In this document: piece by piece, positions 26,946 to 35,681 of the stretch
How the letters are laid out: each line of letters opens with the position of its first letter
How positions within the stretch are numbered: position 1 is the stretch's first letter
NCBI RefSeq assembly: GCF_009617595.1
Contig: NZ_WIXK01000006.1
Coordinates: 62,001 to 126,000 of the forward strand
DNA from: Tritonibacter aquimaris
Lineage (GTDB): Bacteria; Pseudomonadota; Alphaproteobacteria; Rhodobacterales; Rhodobacteraceae
DNA: 64,000 bases
Direction: 5' to 3'
Notes under the pieces: generated by a model
Databases searched by the model: none
The model's input: the letters and a program-made list of their open reading frames with translations, nothing else
What the model was told of the DNA's origin: nothing
Translations under genes and position numbers: made by a program

Positions 26946-27329
26946 ATGGCCGTAAAGGCCGCTTCTCAACGTCCCACCAGCGATGCGTTGCTGGGTCGGA
27001 TCCTTTCTTCCCTTGATGATGATAAAGCCGAGGATGTCGTGCAGATTGATCTGCGTGGCAAAACTTCCATTGGTGATTACATGATCGTGGCCTCTGGTCG
27101 CTCTTCGCGTCAGGTGGCGGGCATGTCCGAAAAGCTGATGGATCGGCTGAAGCAGGAATTTGGCATTGTCTGCAAAGTCGAAGGCAAAGATACCGGCGAT
27201 TGGGTCCTGATCGATACCGGTGATGTGATCGTGCATCTGTTCCGCCCTGAAGTGCGTGAATTCTATCAGATCGAGAAAATGTGGATGCCAAATGGCGCAG
27301 CACCGTCTGCACCGGATACCACTGTTTAA
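26946..27329 (+). CDS. rsfS: Ribosomal silencing factor RsfS
   Basis: A 127-residue DUF143 protein (DDDKAEDVVQIDLRGKTSIG, DYMIVASGRSSRQV, EFYQIEKMW). It binds ribosomal protein L14 (uL14) and blocks subunit joining in starvation. The start is uncertain. The ATG at 26946 lacks a good ribosome binding site, whereas a strong GGAGG at 26891 precedes only an in-frame CTG at 26904 and a GTG at 26922, so a slightly longer protein is possible. It is followed by rlmH, a conserved pairing. Confidence 0.9.
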   Translation: MAVKAASQRPTSDALLGRILSSLDDDKAEDVVQIDLRGKTSIGDYMIVASGRSSRQVAGMSEKLMDRLKQEFGIVCKVEGKDTGDWVLIDTGDVIVHLFRPEVREFYQIEKMWMPNGAAPSAPDTTV

Positions 27330-27379
27330 CAGCTGCGCGCGGCCATTTTGGCCACGCGGATAACTCAGACGGTTGAGAC

Positions 27380-27850
27380 ATGCGCATACAGATCTGTGCG
27401 GTAGGGCGTTTGCGGGCGGGCCCGGAAAAGACGCTTATTGACGACTACCTCACACGTTTTGATCGCACCGGCCGCAGCCTTGGCTTAGGTCCGGCGCGGG
27501 TCATCGAGGTGGAAGATAAGAAAAACGCGGGCATGGGCGCCGAAGCGCAGCTGTTGCGCAAGGCTTTGCCAAAAGGCGCAATGCTGTGCACCCTTGATGA
27601 GCGTGGCAAGCTGCTGAGCTCTCCGGAATTTTCCAACAAACTTGCGGGCTGGCGTGACACTGGCTGTCAGGATCTCGCCTTTGTTATTGGCGGCGCGGAT
27701 GGCATCGACGCCAGTTTGCGGGCCGAAGCGGATTTTTCGATTTCATTTGGTAAAATGGTCTGGCCGCATATGATGGTGCGGCTGATGCTGGCCGAACAAA
27801 TCTATCGGGCCGCCACCATTCAATCGGGCAGCCCATACCATCGCAGCTGA
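27380..27850 (+). CDS. rlmH: 23S rRNA (pseudouridine1915-N3)-methyltransferase RlmH
   Basis: A 156-residue SPOUT methyltransferase with FVIGGADGID and the C-terminal knot sequence RLMLAEQIYRAATI followed by SPYHR. It methylates pseudouridine 1915 in helix 69 of mature 70S ribosomes. It lies 50 bp after rsfS in the usual order. Confidence 0.95.
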   Translation: MRIQICAVGRLRAGPEKTLIDDYLTRFDRTGRSLGLGPARVIEVEDKKNAGMGAEAQLLRKALPKGAMLCTLDERGKLLSSPEFSNKLAGWRDTGCQDLAFVIGGADGIDASLRAEADFSISFGKMVWPHMMVRLMLAEQIYRAATIQSGSPYHRS

Positions 27851-27856
27851 TGGTGC

Positions 27857-28234
27857 CTACTTGCGCGGCAATTCCACTGTAAACAGCGGCTCGGCCCAGC
27901 CATCAATATTGTCGCGCGCCTGTACGAACACCCGGTCCACCCCGTCAGGAATGCTGACCCCGCTTAGGGAGCGGGTGAAAGGCTGTTCATGCTCATGCGG
28001 GTGAAACAGTGTGCGCAGCCCCAGCTCGGTGCCATCAGCGTCTAGGATACGCCAGCCATCGGCATAGTGATCCCATCCGGTGTCGCCGTGGCGCAAAGTG
28101 ACATCAAACCGCCAGCCACCTGTGCCTTTCTGAGCTTTTGCCGCAACAATTTCCGGTGCATCCGCCAAGGCGGTGCCCGCCCAAAGGCTTGCAGAAAAAG
28201 CAGCTGTAACAAAGAAAAAATGATTTGGTTTCAT
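27857..28234 (-). CDS. Conserved periplasmic protein of unknown function
   Basis: A 125-residue protein with a clear signal peptide (hydrophobic core, cleavage near GTALA-DAPEI). The mature part (GGWRFDVTLRHGDTGWDHYA, then FHPHEHEQPF) is beta-rich and histidine-containing. I recognise no characterised family. It is convergent with rlmH, with only 6 bp between stops. Confidence 0.75.
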   Translation of the reverse strand: MKPNHFFFVTAAFSASLWAGTALADAPEIVAAKAQKGTGGWRFDVTLRHGDTGWDHYADGWRILDADGTELGLRTLFHPHEHEQPFTRSLSGVSIPDGVDRVFVQARDNIDGWAEPLFTVELPRK

Positions 28235-28256
28235 GCGGCCACCCTAACAAGAAGCG

Positions 28257-28991
28257 TCACGGGGTGAGATCACGTTTGCGTGCCTGCGCATAGGCGGATG
28301 GGGTGCTTAACAGGGCTTCGCGCGACTGTGATGCAAACTCGCGTCGGTACAACACGGCTAGCGTGATCGATACTGCAAGCATCAGGGCAATCGGGCCGAT
28401 CAACCAGGCCGTTGTGGCCAGCGAAAAATAGGTCGCGCGCATACCGCGGTTGAAACTGCGCGCTGCGGTTATGCTCAGCTCAGCTGCCTGTTCGGCCCGC
28501 CGATACGCAAGTGGATCATTGGCGTCATTTGGCACCGCGGCCATAACAACAGAGCAATAGCCAAACAGCCGGTGTGACCAGACGAATTTCAAAAACGCGT
28601 TGCTGAGCAGCAAAATCACCATGAGCAGTTTTACTTCCCAGACAAAATTGGGGGCTTTGGCCTGAATGAAATCACTGGCAATGCCAACAAACTGCTCGGT
28701 ATTGCCGATCAGCGCCAGCCCACCACCGATTGCAATCATCGAGGCTGAGGCAAAGAACGCGGTGCCTTGGCGCAAGTTTCCAATCAGCTGTGCATCAAAG
28801 ATCCGCGGCTGTCGGGTGACCAGCTCTTTCATCCAGTCGTGGCGAAAGTCAGACATCAAAATGGAGACGGACGGGCGATTGAGCGAAGGGTTTTCTATCC
28901 GCCATCCGATCCAGATCCAAACACCAAGCAAAAACGCCAGGGCAGCAAAATCTAACGCGGAAAACAAAGAGATACGGTTCAGCCAAATCAT
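28257..28991 (-). CDS. DUF599 family membrane protein
   Basis: A 244-residue protein with the N-terminal DFAALAFLLGVWIWIGWRIE and several membrane segments typical of DUF599. I set the start at the ATG at 28991 (MIWLNRISLFSALDF); upstream in-frame codons add a hydrophilic extension unlike the family. The function of this family is unknown. Confidence 0.82.
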   Translation of the reverse strand: MIWLNRISLFSALDFAALAFLLGVWIWIGWRIENPSLNRPSVSILMSDFRHDWMKELVTRQPRIFDAQLIGNLRQGTAFFASASMIAIGGGLALIGNTEQFVGIASDFIQAKAPNFVWEVKLLMVILLLSNAFLKFVWSHRLFGYCSVVMAAVPNDANDPLAYRRAEQAAELSITAARSFNRGMRATYFSLATTAWLIGPIALMLAVSITLAVLYRREFASQSREALLSTPSAYAQARKRDLTP

Positions 28992-29232
28992 GAAGTTACC
29001 ATAGGTCTTTCCTGCAGGATTTGTCACTTGGATAAATCGAAGGGCCTGCAAAGTAGGGCGGAATTAGGATAAGGCTGCGTAATGCTGCGTTTATGCGCAG
29101 CTTGCGGACGGGCAAATGGCGGTTTTTTGATCACAGTTCGGTTAACGGCTTTTTAAAACATCTGACTTGCCCCATTTTGGCCCCAGTCCCACGCAATCGT
29201 TGTTTGGGCAAAGGCCAGCGGGGGCAGGGATT

Positions 29233-30057
29233 TTGAAACAGCTGAAACGGATGGGCGCGGCGCTGCTTGTTGCTGCTTCATGCGCAACACCACTCTTTGC
29301 CCAAGACAGCGGGTTGCAGCCCCTGAACACCTTAGATGCGGGTCGTGATTGGGATGCGGTCGGCCGTTTGGATATTGATGGCCACGGGGTTTGCACCGGT
29401 GCATTGATCGCACCAGATCTGGTTTTGACCGCGGCCCATTGCCTGTTTGACCCCGACAGCAAAGACGCGCTGGATCCCACGTCGATTGAATTTCTGGCGG
29501 GGTGGCGCAATGGGCGCGCCTCAGCCTATCGTAGCGTCTCGCGTGCCTCCATTCACCCGTCATACATTTACGACGAAGATGTTTCTTCGCGCCGCGTACG
29601 CAATGACATTGCACTGCTTGAGCTGCAGCGACCCATCCGCAACACCAGCGTGACCCCCTTTGAAACTGATGCGCGCCCACGAAAAGGCGACAAAATTGGC
29701 GTTGTATCTTACGCCCATGATCGCTCCGAAGTGCCCTCCTTGCAGGAAGTGTGCGGCGTGATGGCGCGACAGGGCGGGATGCTGGTGATGTCATGTGACG
29801 TGGATTTCGGCGCATCTGGCGCGCCTGTGTTTTCCTTTGAAACGCCAACGCCGCGCATTGTTTCGGTGATTTCCGCCAAAGCCGAAGTTAAAGGGCAGCG
29901 TGTTTCATTGGGGGCGGCGCTGGCCGAAGATCTTGAACTGTTGCGTGCCAATTTGCGGCCAAGCTCAGCCACCGGGGCGCAATTGCCCAATGGCGTACGC
30001 CGGGTGCGGGTTGGCGAAGGCAACAGCAACACAGGGGCGAAATTTATACGGCCATGA
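29233..30057 (+). CDS. Secreted trypsin-like (S1) serine protease, copy 1
   Basis: A chymotrypsin-fold protease. The catalytic triad is visible as His in LTAAHC, Asp in RNDIALLEL and Ser in GASGAPVF. The start is uncertain: a TTG at 29233 gives a normal signal peptide (basic KQLKR then a hydrophobic core, cleavage near LFAQ), while the ATG at 29251 loses the basic n-region. It is coupled by a 4-bp overlap to a second related protease gene. The C-terminal end (TGAKFIRP) resembles that of the neighbour. The target is unknown. Confidence 0.85.
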   Translation: MKQLKRMGAALLVAASCATPLFAQDSGLQPLNTLDAGRDWDAVGRLDIDGHGVCTGALIAPDLVLTAAHCLFDPDSKDALDPTSIEFLAGWRNGRASAYRSVSRASIHPSYIYDEDVSSRRVRNDIALLELQRPIRNTSVTPFETDARPRKGDKIGVVSYAHDRSEVPSLQEVCGVMARQGGMLVMSCDVDFGASGAPVFSFETPTPRIVSVISAKAEVKGQRVSLGAALAEDLELLRANLRPSSATGAQLPNGVRRVRVGEGNSNTGAKFIRP

Positions 30058-30869
30058 TGTTGATCCGACCGCTCATATCGCTGCTGCTGTTTCTTGGCCT
30101 CGTGAGCGTGGCCCATGCCCAACAGTCAGGGTTGCGTCGATTGGACAATCGCGGTGATCTTTTGGGCTGGGAGGCAGTGGGGCGGCTGGATCTATCGGGC
30201 AAAGGCTATTGCACCGCCACCTTGATTGCATCTGATCTGGTGCTTACGGCGGCTCATTGTGTGTACGCAAAGGATGGCACATTGATCCCTGCGGAAAAGA
30301 TCCTGTTTCGCGCGGGACTCAGCGACGGTGTAGCGCTGGCAGAACGGCAGGCGCTGCAGGTGGAGCCACATGCCAAGTATCATCCAAGCGAGGGTAAAAA
30401 GTGGGATCGGGTGCGCCATGATGTCGCTTTGATCCGCCTGAAAGAGCCGATCAGCACCTCAATTGCCGATCCTTTCGTGCTCCATTCGGGCCGTGATTTT
30501 GGCAACAACCTCTCGGTCACCTCATATGGGCGCGGACGCTCAGCTGCGCCGTCGCGCCAGCGTCATTGCGCTCTGGTGAAGCGCTACCGAGATCTCTTTG
30601 TAATCGATTGTGATGTGACCTTTGGCTCTTCCGGTGCACCTGTGTTTTCCAAAGTGGGTGGCAGGGGACGGATCGTCTCCATCGTATCGCAGGTGAGCAC
30701 CTCTAAGGAAGGTGGGTTGGCCTATGGAATGACGCTGCCTAAACGGGTCGCTGAGCTAAAGGCGCAGATGCGGCTCAATCGTGTTTATGCGCCGGCCGCC
30801 GAAGCAGGTACAATTCGCCAGAACGGTGGCGCACGCAGCAGTGCGAAATTTGTCCGCGCCCCTGACTGA
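30054..30869 (+). CDS. Secreted trypsin-like (S1) serine protease, copy 2
   Basis: A 271-residue protease with signal peptide (cleavage near AHAQQ). The triad His (TAAHC), Asp (RHDVALIRL) and Ser (GSSGAPVF) are all intact. It is a tandem paralogue of the upstream gene, overlapping it by 4 bp, and both mature N-termini share a SGLxxL start. The pair is probably exported to the periplasm or outside. Confidence 0.9.
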   Translation: MMLIRPLISLLLFLGLVSVAHAQQSGLRRLDNRGDLLGWEAVGRLDLSGKGYCTATLIASDLVLTAAHCVYAKDGTLIPAEKILFRAGLSDGVALAERQALQVEPHAKYHPSEGKKWDRVRHDVALIRLKEPISTSIADPFVLHSGRDFGNNLSVTSYGRGRSAAPSRQRHCALVKRYRDLFVIDCDVTFGSSGAPVFSKVGGRGRIVSIVSQVSTSKEGGLAYGMTLPKRVAELKAQMRLNRVYAPAAEAGTIRQNGGARSSAKFVRAPD

Positions 30870-30873
30870 CCCA

Positions 30874-30899
30874 CTTGAACGCGCAGTCACACTCCCCAT
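30874..30899 (+). promoter_or_regulatory. Sigma-32 (RpoH)-type heat-shock promoter of hsp20
   Basis: CTTGAA at 30874-30879 and CCCCAT at 30894-30899 are separated by 14 bp. This matches the RpoH consensus and lies about 100 bp upstream of the small heat-shock gene. Confidence 0.8.
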
Positions 30900-30974
30900 A
30901 TCTGATTCAGTCGGGTCGCCCAAAGCGGGGCCCGATATTAAACCGCCTGTCCCATGGGGAAGGCATTGACATAT

Positions 30975-30993
30975 ATCGCTCTTGAAAGAGGAT
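30975..30993 (+). promoter_or_regulatory. ROSE-like RNA thermometer hairpin over the hsp20 ribosome binding site
   Basis: In the hsp20 leader AUC-G-CUCU can pair with AGAGGAU across a UGAA loop, giving seven pairs with a single bulged G opposite the Shine-Dalgarno AGAGGA. The layout (bulged G, SD in the 3' arm, about 9 nt before the AUG) resembles the final hairpin of ROSE elements from alphaproteobacterial small heat-shock genes. Confidence 0.6.
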
Positions 30994-31001
30994 AAAACGA
31001 C

Positions 31002-31466
31002 ATGCGTACGTTTGACTTTGCGCCATTGCACCGCGCAACCATTGGTTTTGACCAAATCGCTGATCTGATGGATCGCGCACTCAGCGCTGATGGCTCCCAG
31101 CAAAGCTACCCCCCTTACAATATCGAAAAAACCGCCGATGATGCCTATCGCATCTCCATTGCGGTTGCGGGCTTCTCTGAAAATGAGCTTAGCGTCGAAG
31201 TGAAAGAGAACGCGCTTATCGTGGCTGCGAAAAAGGCCGAACAAGAAACTGAGCGCTCCTATATGCATCGCGGCATCGCCACCCGCGCGTTTGAGCGCCG
31301 TTTTACCTTGGCGGATCATATCCGTGTGACCGGTGCAAGCCACGTTGATGGCATGCTCCATATTGAATTGCAGCGCGAAGTCCCCGAAGCGCTGAAACCG
31401 CGCCGTATCGCGATCAATGGTCAACTGCCTGAAACCGCTGAGATTGAAGCGAAGGCCGTCAACTGA
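31002..31466 (+). CDS. Small heat-shock protein, Hsp20/alpha-crystallin family
   Basis: A 154-residue IbpA-like chaperone: PPYNIEKTADDAYRISIAVA opens the alpha-crystallin domain (about 36-130), which ends before the RIAINGQ strand. It holds unfolding proteins in a refoldable state. It is preceded by an RpoH-type promoter and a hairpin over its ribosome binding site, and followed by a strong terminator, so it is monocistronic. Confidence 0.94.
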   Translation: MRTFDFAPLHRATIGFDQIADLMDRALSADGSQQSYPPYNIEKTADDAYRISIAVAGFSENELSVEVKENALIVAAKKAEQETERSYMHRGIATRAFERRFTLADHIRVTGASHVDGMLHIELQREVPEALKPRRIAINGQLPETAEIEAKAVN

Positions 31467-31485
31467 TCCTGACCTAAAAAACGAT

Positions 31486-31513
31486 AAAGCCCGCCGATTT
31501 GGCGGGCTTTTTT
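31486..31513. terminator. Terminator between hsp20 and the phytase-like gene
   Basis: Arms AAAGCCCGCC / GGCGGGCTTT with a 5-nt loop and T-tracts on both strands. It serves hsp20 and can also serve the convergent gene. Confidence 0.9.
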
Positions 31514-31562
31514 GTTGCAAAAGCGATGTGCGGGGCAGGAAATAGCCCCGCTTTTTGCAGTC

Positions 31563-33749
31563 TTAGTTGGTGGCTTTGTTCACGGAGCCAATCGACCAGA
31601 ACATGGTCTCACCAGAGCTGTCATCCACACCATCATTGTCAGTGGATACAAATGCGGTGCCGTCTTTCAGGATCGCAAGACCTTCGACCTTATCAAGAAC
31701 ATAGCCGCCGGTGGATTTCAGGTCTGGCAGCAGGTCGCGCACCAGTTCTTTGGACACAACAGGAAGCGCGCCACCCAGCTTGGCCGGAACCATATCAGCA
31801 GCCGGGATGCGGTAGACCTTTTTGGTCACGGCGCGGTCATCATGCTGGTTGTCGCGCTCGATTACATAGAAGTAATCACCATGTGCGACGATCTCTGACA
31901 GGCCAACCCAGCCTTTTGCAGGCTCAGCTTTTGGATAGTGTACGGCGCCCCATTCTTTGGTTTTCAGATTGTAGGCCACCAGTTTCACGTGGTTCTTGGG
32001 ATCGTCTTTCCACTCACGCTGAACTGCCATCCACAATGTATCGCCCACTTTGGTGATGCCCTCAAAACCAAAGCGTTTTTCCACCGCCATCAGTTCCGCA
32101 GGCAGGCCATATTCCTGCTTGTGGCTTTTGATCAGGCCTTCGCCGTTTACGTGGTAGATCGCATGCGGGATGGCGCGGTCGGTGCGGCCTTCAGATGCGA
32201 GGTAGAAACCACCTTTGCCGTCCAGCGTGATACCTTCGAGGTCAAGCTTCTGGGCAGGCTGGCCATTGGCACGGTGAACGCGGATGACATCCACGATGCG
32301 GGCCGGGGTCTGGGAGGGATCAATCTTAAAGATCGACGGCTGGAAGCTGTAGAAGCTGTCGTTCACGGCGTAGATCATGCCATCGTTATCAGCCACCATG
32401 CCAGAGATCGCGCCCCAGCCAACCAGCTCATCCATGCCTTCTGAGGTCAGGTGCGGATATTGGGCCGGTGCATCCTGATATTCAAACAGCATGACGTGCG
32501 CGCGTGCACCTTTGTCTTCGATCAGGTCTTTTTCATTGGCCGATACCAGCAGGTTGCGCGACGGGATGGTCACATAGCCTTCTGGGCCAACGCCGGAGGA
32601 GAGCAGCTGTTTCAGAACCGGAGCAGCTGGGTTGGTGACGTCATAGACACCCACAACAGATGCGCGTTCCGCACCAACAAACACGTATGGGGTGCCGCCG
32701 AATTCACCAAAAGTCACGGACTCAGGCTCAACACCTTTTGAATCCGAGCGTTTGTCCGGGTAGTGGCCGATCTGAACGATTGCATGTTCAAAGTCGGTGC
32801 CGCTTTCATACACAACGGTGCCATCCTTGTGGAAGATGGTCCAGCCGCGCGAGCCGCCGTTGTAATCACCTTCGTTTGCGGTGGCGAAATGATTGTCATC
32901 AATCCAGGTCACCGCATCCGGTTCGCGCAGACGGCCGTCCTGGCTTTCGGTGAAGAGCAGCGCGCCGCGTTCGTCTGTTGCGTCGATGTTTTTCAGATCA
33001 ACGGAACCAGCTGAGAAGTGGTTGAGCACTTCACCATCTTTGGAAACCACAATCATGTGGTTGTTTTCCTGCAGGGTGATCACGGTTTCACCCAGCGCGT
33101 TGATCGAAACATATTCGGGCTCAGGATCGGAGCCTGCAACCTCTGCCAGGCCGGTCAGATCTACCATTTTCATGGAAGCACAATCCAAACCGCCCTCGGT
33201 GGTGTTGATCATCACAAGGTTGCCTGCTGGCAGTTGCGGGATCACACCATCGTTGAGATCTTCGTCACGCTCGTTTTCGATCGCAACGGAAATGAAAGAG
33301 CCGTCTTTTGCCTTGGCAACGCTGTCGGGTTGGCCGCCCAGGTTACAGGCTGCAACTTCGGCACCAGTTTTGGTGTCGATGGCTTTCAAAAAGCCAGAAG
33401 GCTGTGTGTAGCTTTCCGATGTATTCACACCCACATAAGCGGTGGTGCCCACAATCGCGACCGATGTCGGCTCGCCGCCCAGATCGATATTGCCCTTAGG
33501 TGCGGGGTTTTTCGGATCAGTGATGTCGATCATACCAAGCGCGCCAAGCGGGCTGTCGGTGTACACCAGCGTCATGCCATCTGCGGTGACGTCGATGATC
33601 TCAGGTGAGCTCTCGCGTTTGGTGTCTTCACCTGCGGCCATGTTCTTGATGACCGGGAAAGAAGCAATGCGGTTGAAGTTCATTTCAGCCGAAGCCTGAA
33701 CAGCGCTCAGGGCCAGGGCTGATGTCAGGCAAAGAAGGCGCACGGACAT
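31563..33749 (-). CDS. Secreted phytase-like esterase / beta-propeller protein
   Basis: A 728-residue protein with signal peptide (cleavage near VQASA). The N-terminal half is a propeller-like repeat region (PTSVAIVGTTAYVGVN, VTWIDDNHFATANEGDYN, PESVTFGEFGGTPYVFVGA). The C-terminal half (about 420-715) matches the esterase-like activity of phytase family, with LEGITLDGKGGFYLASEGR and VEGLAILKDGTAFVSTDNDG. It probably acts on phosphoesters in the periplasm. A Pho-box-like pair of repeats lies upstream. It shares its terminator with hsp20. Confidence 0.83.
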   Translation of the reverse strand: MSVRLLCLTSALALSAVQASAEMNFNRIASFPVIKNMAAGEDTKRESSPEIIDVTADGMTLVYTDSPLGALGMIDITDPKNPAPKGNIDLGGEPTSVAIVGTTAYVGVNTSESYTQPSGFLKAIDTKTGAEVAACNLGGQPDSVAKAKDGSFISVAIENERDEDLNDGVIPQLPAGNLVMINTTEGGLDCASMKMVDLTGLAEVAGSDPEPEYVSINALGETVITLQENNHMIVVSKDGEVLNHFSAGSVDLKNIDATDERGALLFTESQDGRLREPDAVTWIDDNHFATANEGDYNGGSRGWTIFHKDGTVVYESGTDFEHAIVQIGHYPDKRSDSKGVEPESVTFGEFGGTPYVFVGAERASVVGVYDVTNPAAPVLKQLLSSGVGPEGYVTIPSRNLLVSANEKDLIEDKGARAHVMLFEYQDAPAQYPHLTSEGMDELVGWGAISGMVADNDGMIYAVNDSFYSFQPSIFKIDPSQTPARIVDVIRVHRANGQPAQKLDLEGITLDGKGGFYLASEGRTDRAIPHAIYHVNGEGLIKSHKQEYGLPAELMAVEKRFGFEGITKVGDTLWMAVQREWKDDPKNHVKLVAYNLKTKEWGAVHYPKAEPAKGWVGLSEIVAHGDYFYVIERDNQHDDRAVTKKVYRIPAADMVPAKLGGALPVVSKELVRDLLPDLKSTGGYVLDKVEGLAILKDGTAFVSTDNDGVDDSSGETMFWSIGSVNKATN

Positions 33750-33782
33750 CTGTGTTCTCCCAAATTTGAAATTTGAGGAGAA

Positions 33783-33814
33783 GTGACGTTGCTTAGGTGA
33801 CGTGCTGATGACGG
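33783..33814 (-). promoter_or_regulatory. Weak Pho-box-like repeats
   Basis: Reading leftward, CCGTCAT and ACGTCAC share an 11-bp periodicity, with a third CGTCAC 14 bp on. This resembles the CTGTCAT-N4-CTGTCAT Pho box but matches only about 10 of 14 positions. The phosphatase-like product makes PhoB control plausible. Confidence 0.3.
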
Positions 33815-33835
33815 TTTTACTGCAGAAATGTAAAA

Positions 33836-33862
33836 GGCCGCAGCTTGTGGGACGCTGCGGCC
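33836..33862 (-). terminator. Rho-independent terminator of gabD
   Basis: Arms GGCCGCAGC / GCTGCGGCC with a 9-nt loop, read leftward from gabD, are followed by TTTTACATTT. Confidence 0.8.
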
Positions 33863-33886
33863 GATTTATTTTTTACATTCAATGCA

Positions 33887-35362
33887 TCAGACAGACATGC
33901 AGATGTATTTCATCTCTAGGTAGTCTTCGATGCCGTGGTGGCTGCCCTCGCGGCCAAGGCCAGACTGTTTGATGCCGCCAAAAGGTGCGTTTTCTGTCGA
34001 GATGATTCCGGTGTTTACACCGACGATGCCGTATTCGAGCGCTTCCGCCACCTTGTAGACCCGGCTCAGATCCTTGGCGTAGAAATAAGACGCAAGACCA
34101 AAGATGGTGTCATTGGCCATCTGGATGACCTCGTCCTCATTTTCGAACTTAAACAGCGGTGCCATTGGCCCGAAGGTTTCATCTGTGGCAAAGACCATTT
34201 CGGTGGTGGCGCCGGTGATGATGGTTGGTTCAAAGAAGGTGCCGCCGAGATTTGAGCGATTGCCACCCAAAATGACCTTGCCGCCCTTTGCCTGCGCGTC
34301 TGCAATATGTTCTTCAACCTTGGTAACTGCCTTGGCGTTGATCAGTGGTCCAAATGCGGTGTCGGCCTCAAACCCATCACCAACTTTCATCTCAGCGACT
34401 TTGGCACGCAGTTTCTCGGCAAAGGCTTCATAGACCCCGGCCTGTACATAGATTCGGTTGGCGCAGACACAGGTCTGGCCGTTGTTGCGGAACTTGCACA
34501 TGATTGCGCCTTCAACCGCCGCATCAAGATCTGCATCGTCAAACACAATGAAGGGCGCGTTGCCGCCAAGCTCCATCGAGCATTTCATCACACTGTCGGC
34601 GGCCTGACGCAACAGGATCCGCCCAACATTGGTGGAACCGGTGAAAGTCAGCTTCCGCACCGCGTCGTTTTCGCAGAATTCTTTGCCAATCTCAGCTGCG
34701 TTGACGCTGGGGACCACATTAAAAACGCCCGCAGGAATGCCCGCACGATCGGCCAACACCGCCAAAGCGGTGGCCGACAGCGGTGTTTCCTCGGAGGGGC
34801 GCGCGACAAAGGCACAGCCCGCTGCAAGCGCTGGGCCTGCTTTGCGGGTGATCATCGCATTGGGGAAATTCCACGGGGTAATCGAGGCCGCGACACCAAT
34901 GGGCTGTTTGAGCACGGTGATGCGTTTGTCGCGCTGATGTCCGGGGATGGTCTCACCGTAGATACGTTTGGCCTCTTCGGCGTAAAACTCAATGAACGAG
35001 GCACCATAGGCGATCTCACCGCGTGCCTCTGTCAGAGGTTTACCCATTTCGGCGGTCAAGATGACGGCGAGATCCTCCTGGTTCTCCATCATCAGATCAA
35101 ACCATTTGCGCAAGATGTTTGCGCGTTCTTTACCGGTCCATTTCGCCCAGTCTTTCTGCGCGGCTTCGGCCTGTGCAATTGCCCCTGCCACCTGCGCGCG
35201 CGATAGATCGGCAACTGTGGCAACCTCAAAACCGGATGCCGGGTTCAAGACCGGAAATTCACCCGCTTCACCAGAAACGAACGCCCCGCCAACATAGCCT
35301 CTGACTTCCAGAAGCGACGGGTCTTTTAATTTGGATTTCAAATCCAACACAGTGTCAGGCAT
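33887..35362 (-). CDS. gabD: Succinate-semialdehyde dehydrogenase-type aldehyde dehydrogenase
   Basis: A 491-residue NAD(P)-dependent aldehyde dehydrogenase of the GabD group. ITPWNFPNAMITRK, the FTGSTNVGR cofactor turn, the general base in MELGGNAPFIVFDD and the catalytic cysteine in NNGQTCVCANR are all present. It oxidises succinate semialdehyde or a related aldehyde. It is divergent from the creatinase gene across a 319-bp spacer containing two palindromes. The shared region hints at co-regulation, but a metabolic link to creatine is not evident. Confidence 0.92.
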   Translation of the reverse strand: MPDTVLDLKSKLKDPSLLEVRGYVGGAFVSGEAGEFPVLNPASGFEVATVADLSRAQVAGAIAQAEAAQKDWAKWTGKERANILRKWFDLMMENQEDLAVILTAEMGKPLTEARGEIAYGASFIEFYAEEAKRIYGETIPGHQRDKRITVLKQPIGVAASITPWNFPNAMITRKAGPALAAGCAFVARPSEETPLSATALAVLADRAGIPAGVFNVVPSVNAAEIGKEFCENDAVRKLTFTGSTNVGRILLRQAADSVMKCSMELGGNAPFIVFDDADLDAAVEGAIMCKFRNNGQTCVCANRIYVQAGVYEAFAEKLRAKVAEMKVGDGFEADTAFGPLINAKAVTKVEEHIADAQAKGGKVILGGNRSNLGGTFFEPTIITGATTEMVFATDETFGPMAPLFKFENEDEVIQMANDTIFGLASYFYAKDLSRVYKVAEALEYGIVGVNTGIISTENAPFGGIKQSGLGREGSHHGIEDYLEMKYICMSV

Positions 35363-35681
35363 CTGCGGTCCTCCAACGAAATTTTAAATATCGAAAACAG
35401 CGATTGTTTAACTTGTCCAGCCTATAAGTAATGCCAGATCAGGGATCTGATAAGGCCAACGCGACCAGGCGACGCAAAGTCATTTTCGCACATCAAAGCA
35501 GCAGCCAAAGGCAAGGAAATAGAATTTCCTTGCACATAATGCTAAGCTATGGCCTGCTGTAACAACGGTTGGGCGATGGCGTCGCCGCATGCTTCGGTCA
35601 GTATGAAGCCGCTGCATGAACCGTACTATCTTACACTTCCTGAACGCCGGGAGCTTTCTTTAATCAAGAAGGATCCAGAGC
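35363..35681. promoter_or_regulatory. Divergent gabD / creatinase promoter region with two palindromes
   Basis: No gene is present. Two perfect inverted repeats stand out: CAGATC/GATCTG with a 3-nt spacer at 35435-35449, and CAAGGAAAT/ATTTCCTTG with a 3-nt spacer at 35512-35532. They are candidate operators. No regulator gene is adjacent. Confidence 0.5.

Noticed and set aside
26773-27387. Upstream extension of the small minus-strand ORF at 26554-26772
   Set aside because: It runs antisense through rsfS. Only the part with its own ribosome binding site, outside rsfS, was kept.
30981-30987. A second CTTGAAA as another sigma-32 -35 element near hsp20
   Set aside because: There is no -10-like CCCCAT downstream, and it lies within the leader hairpin.
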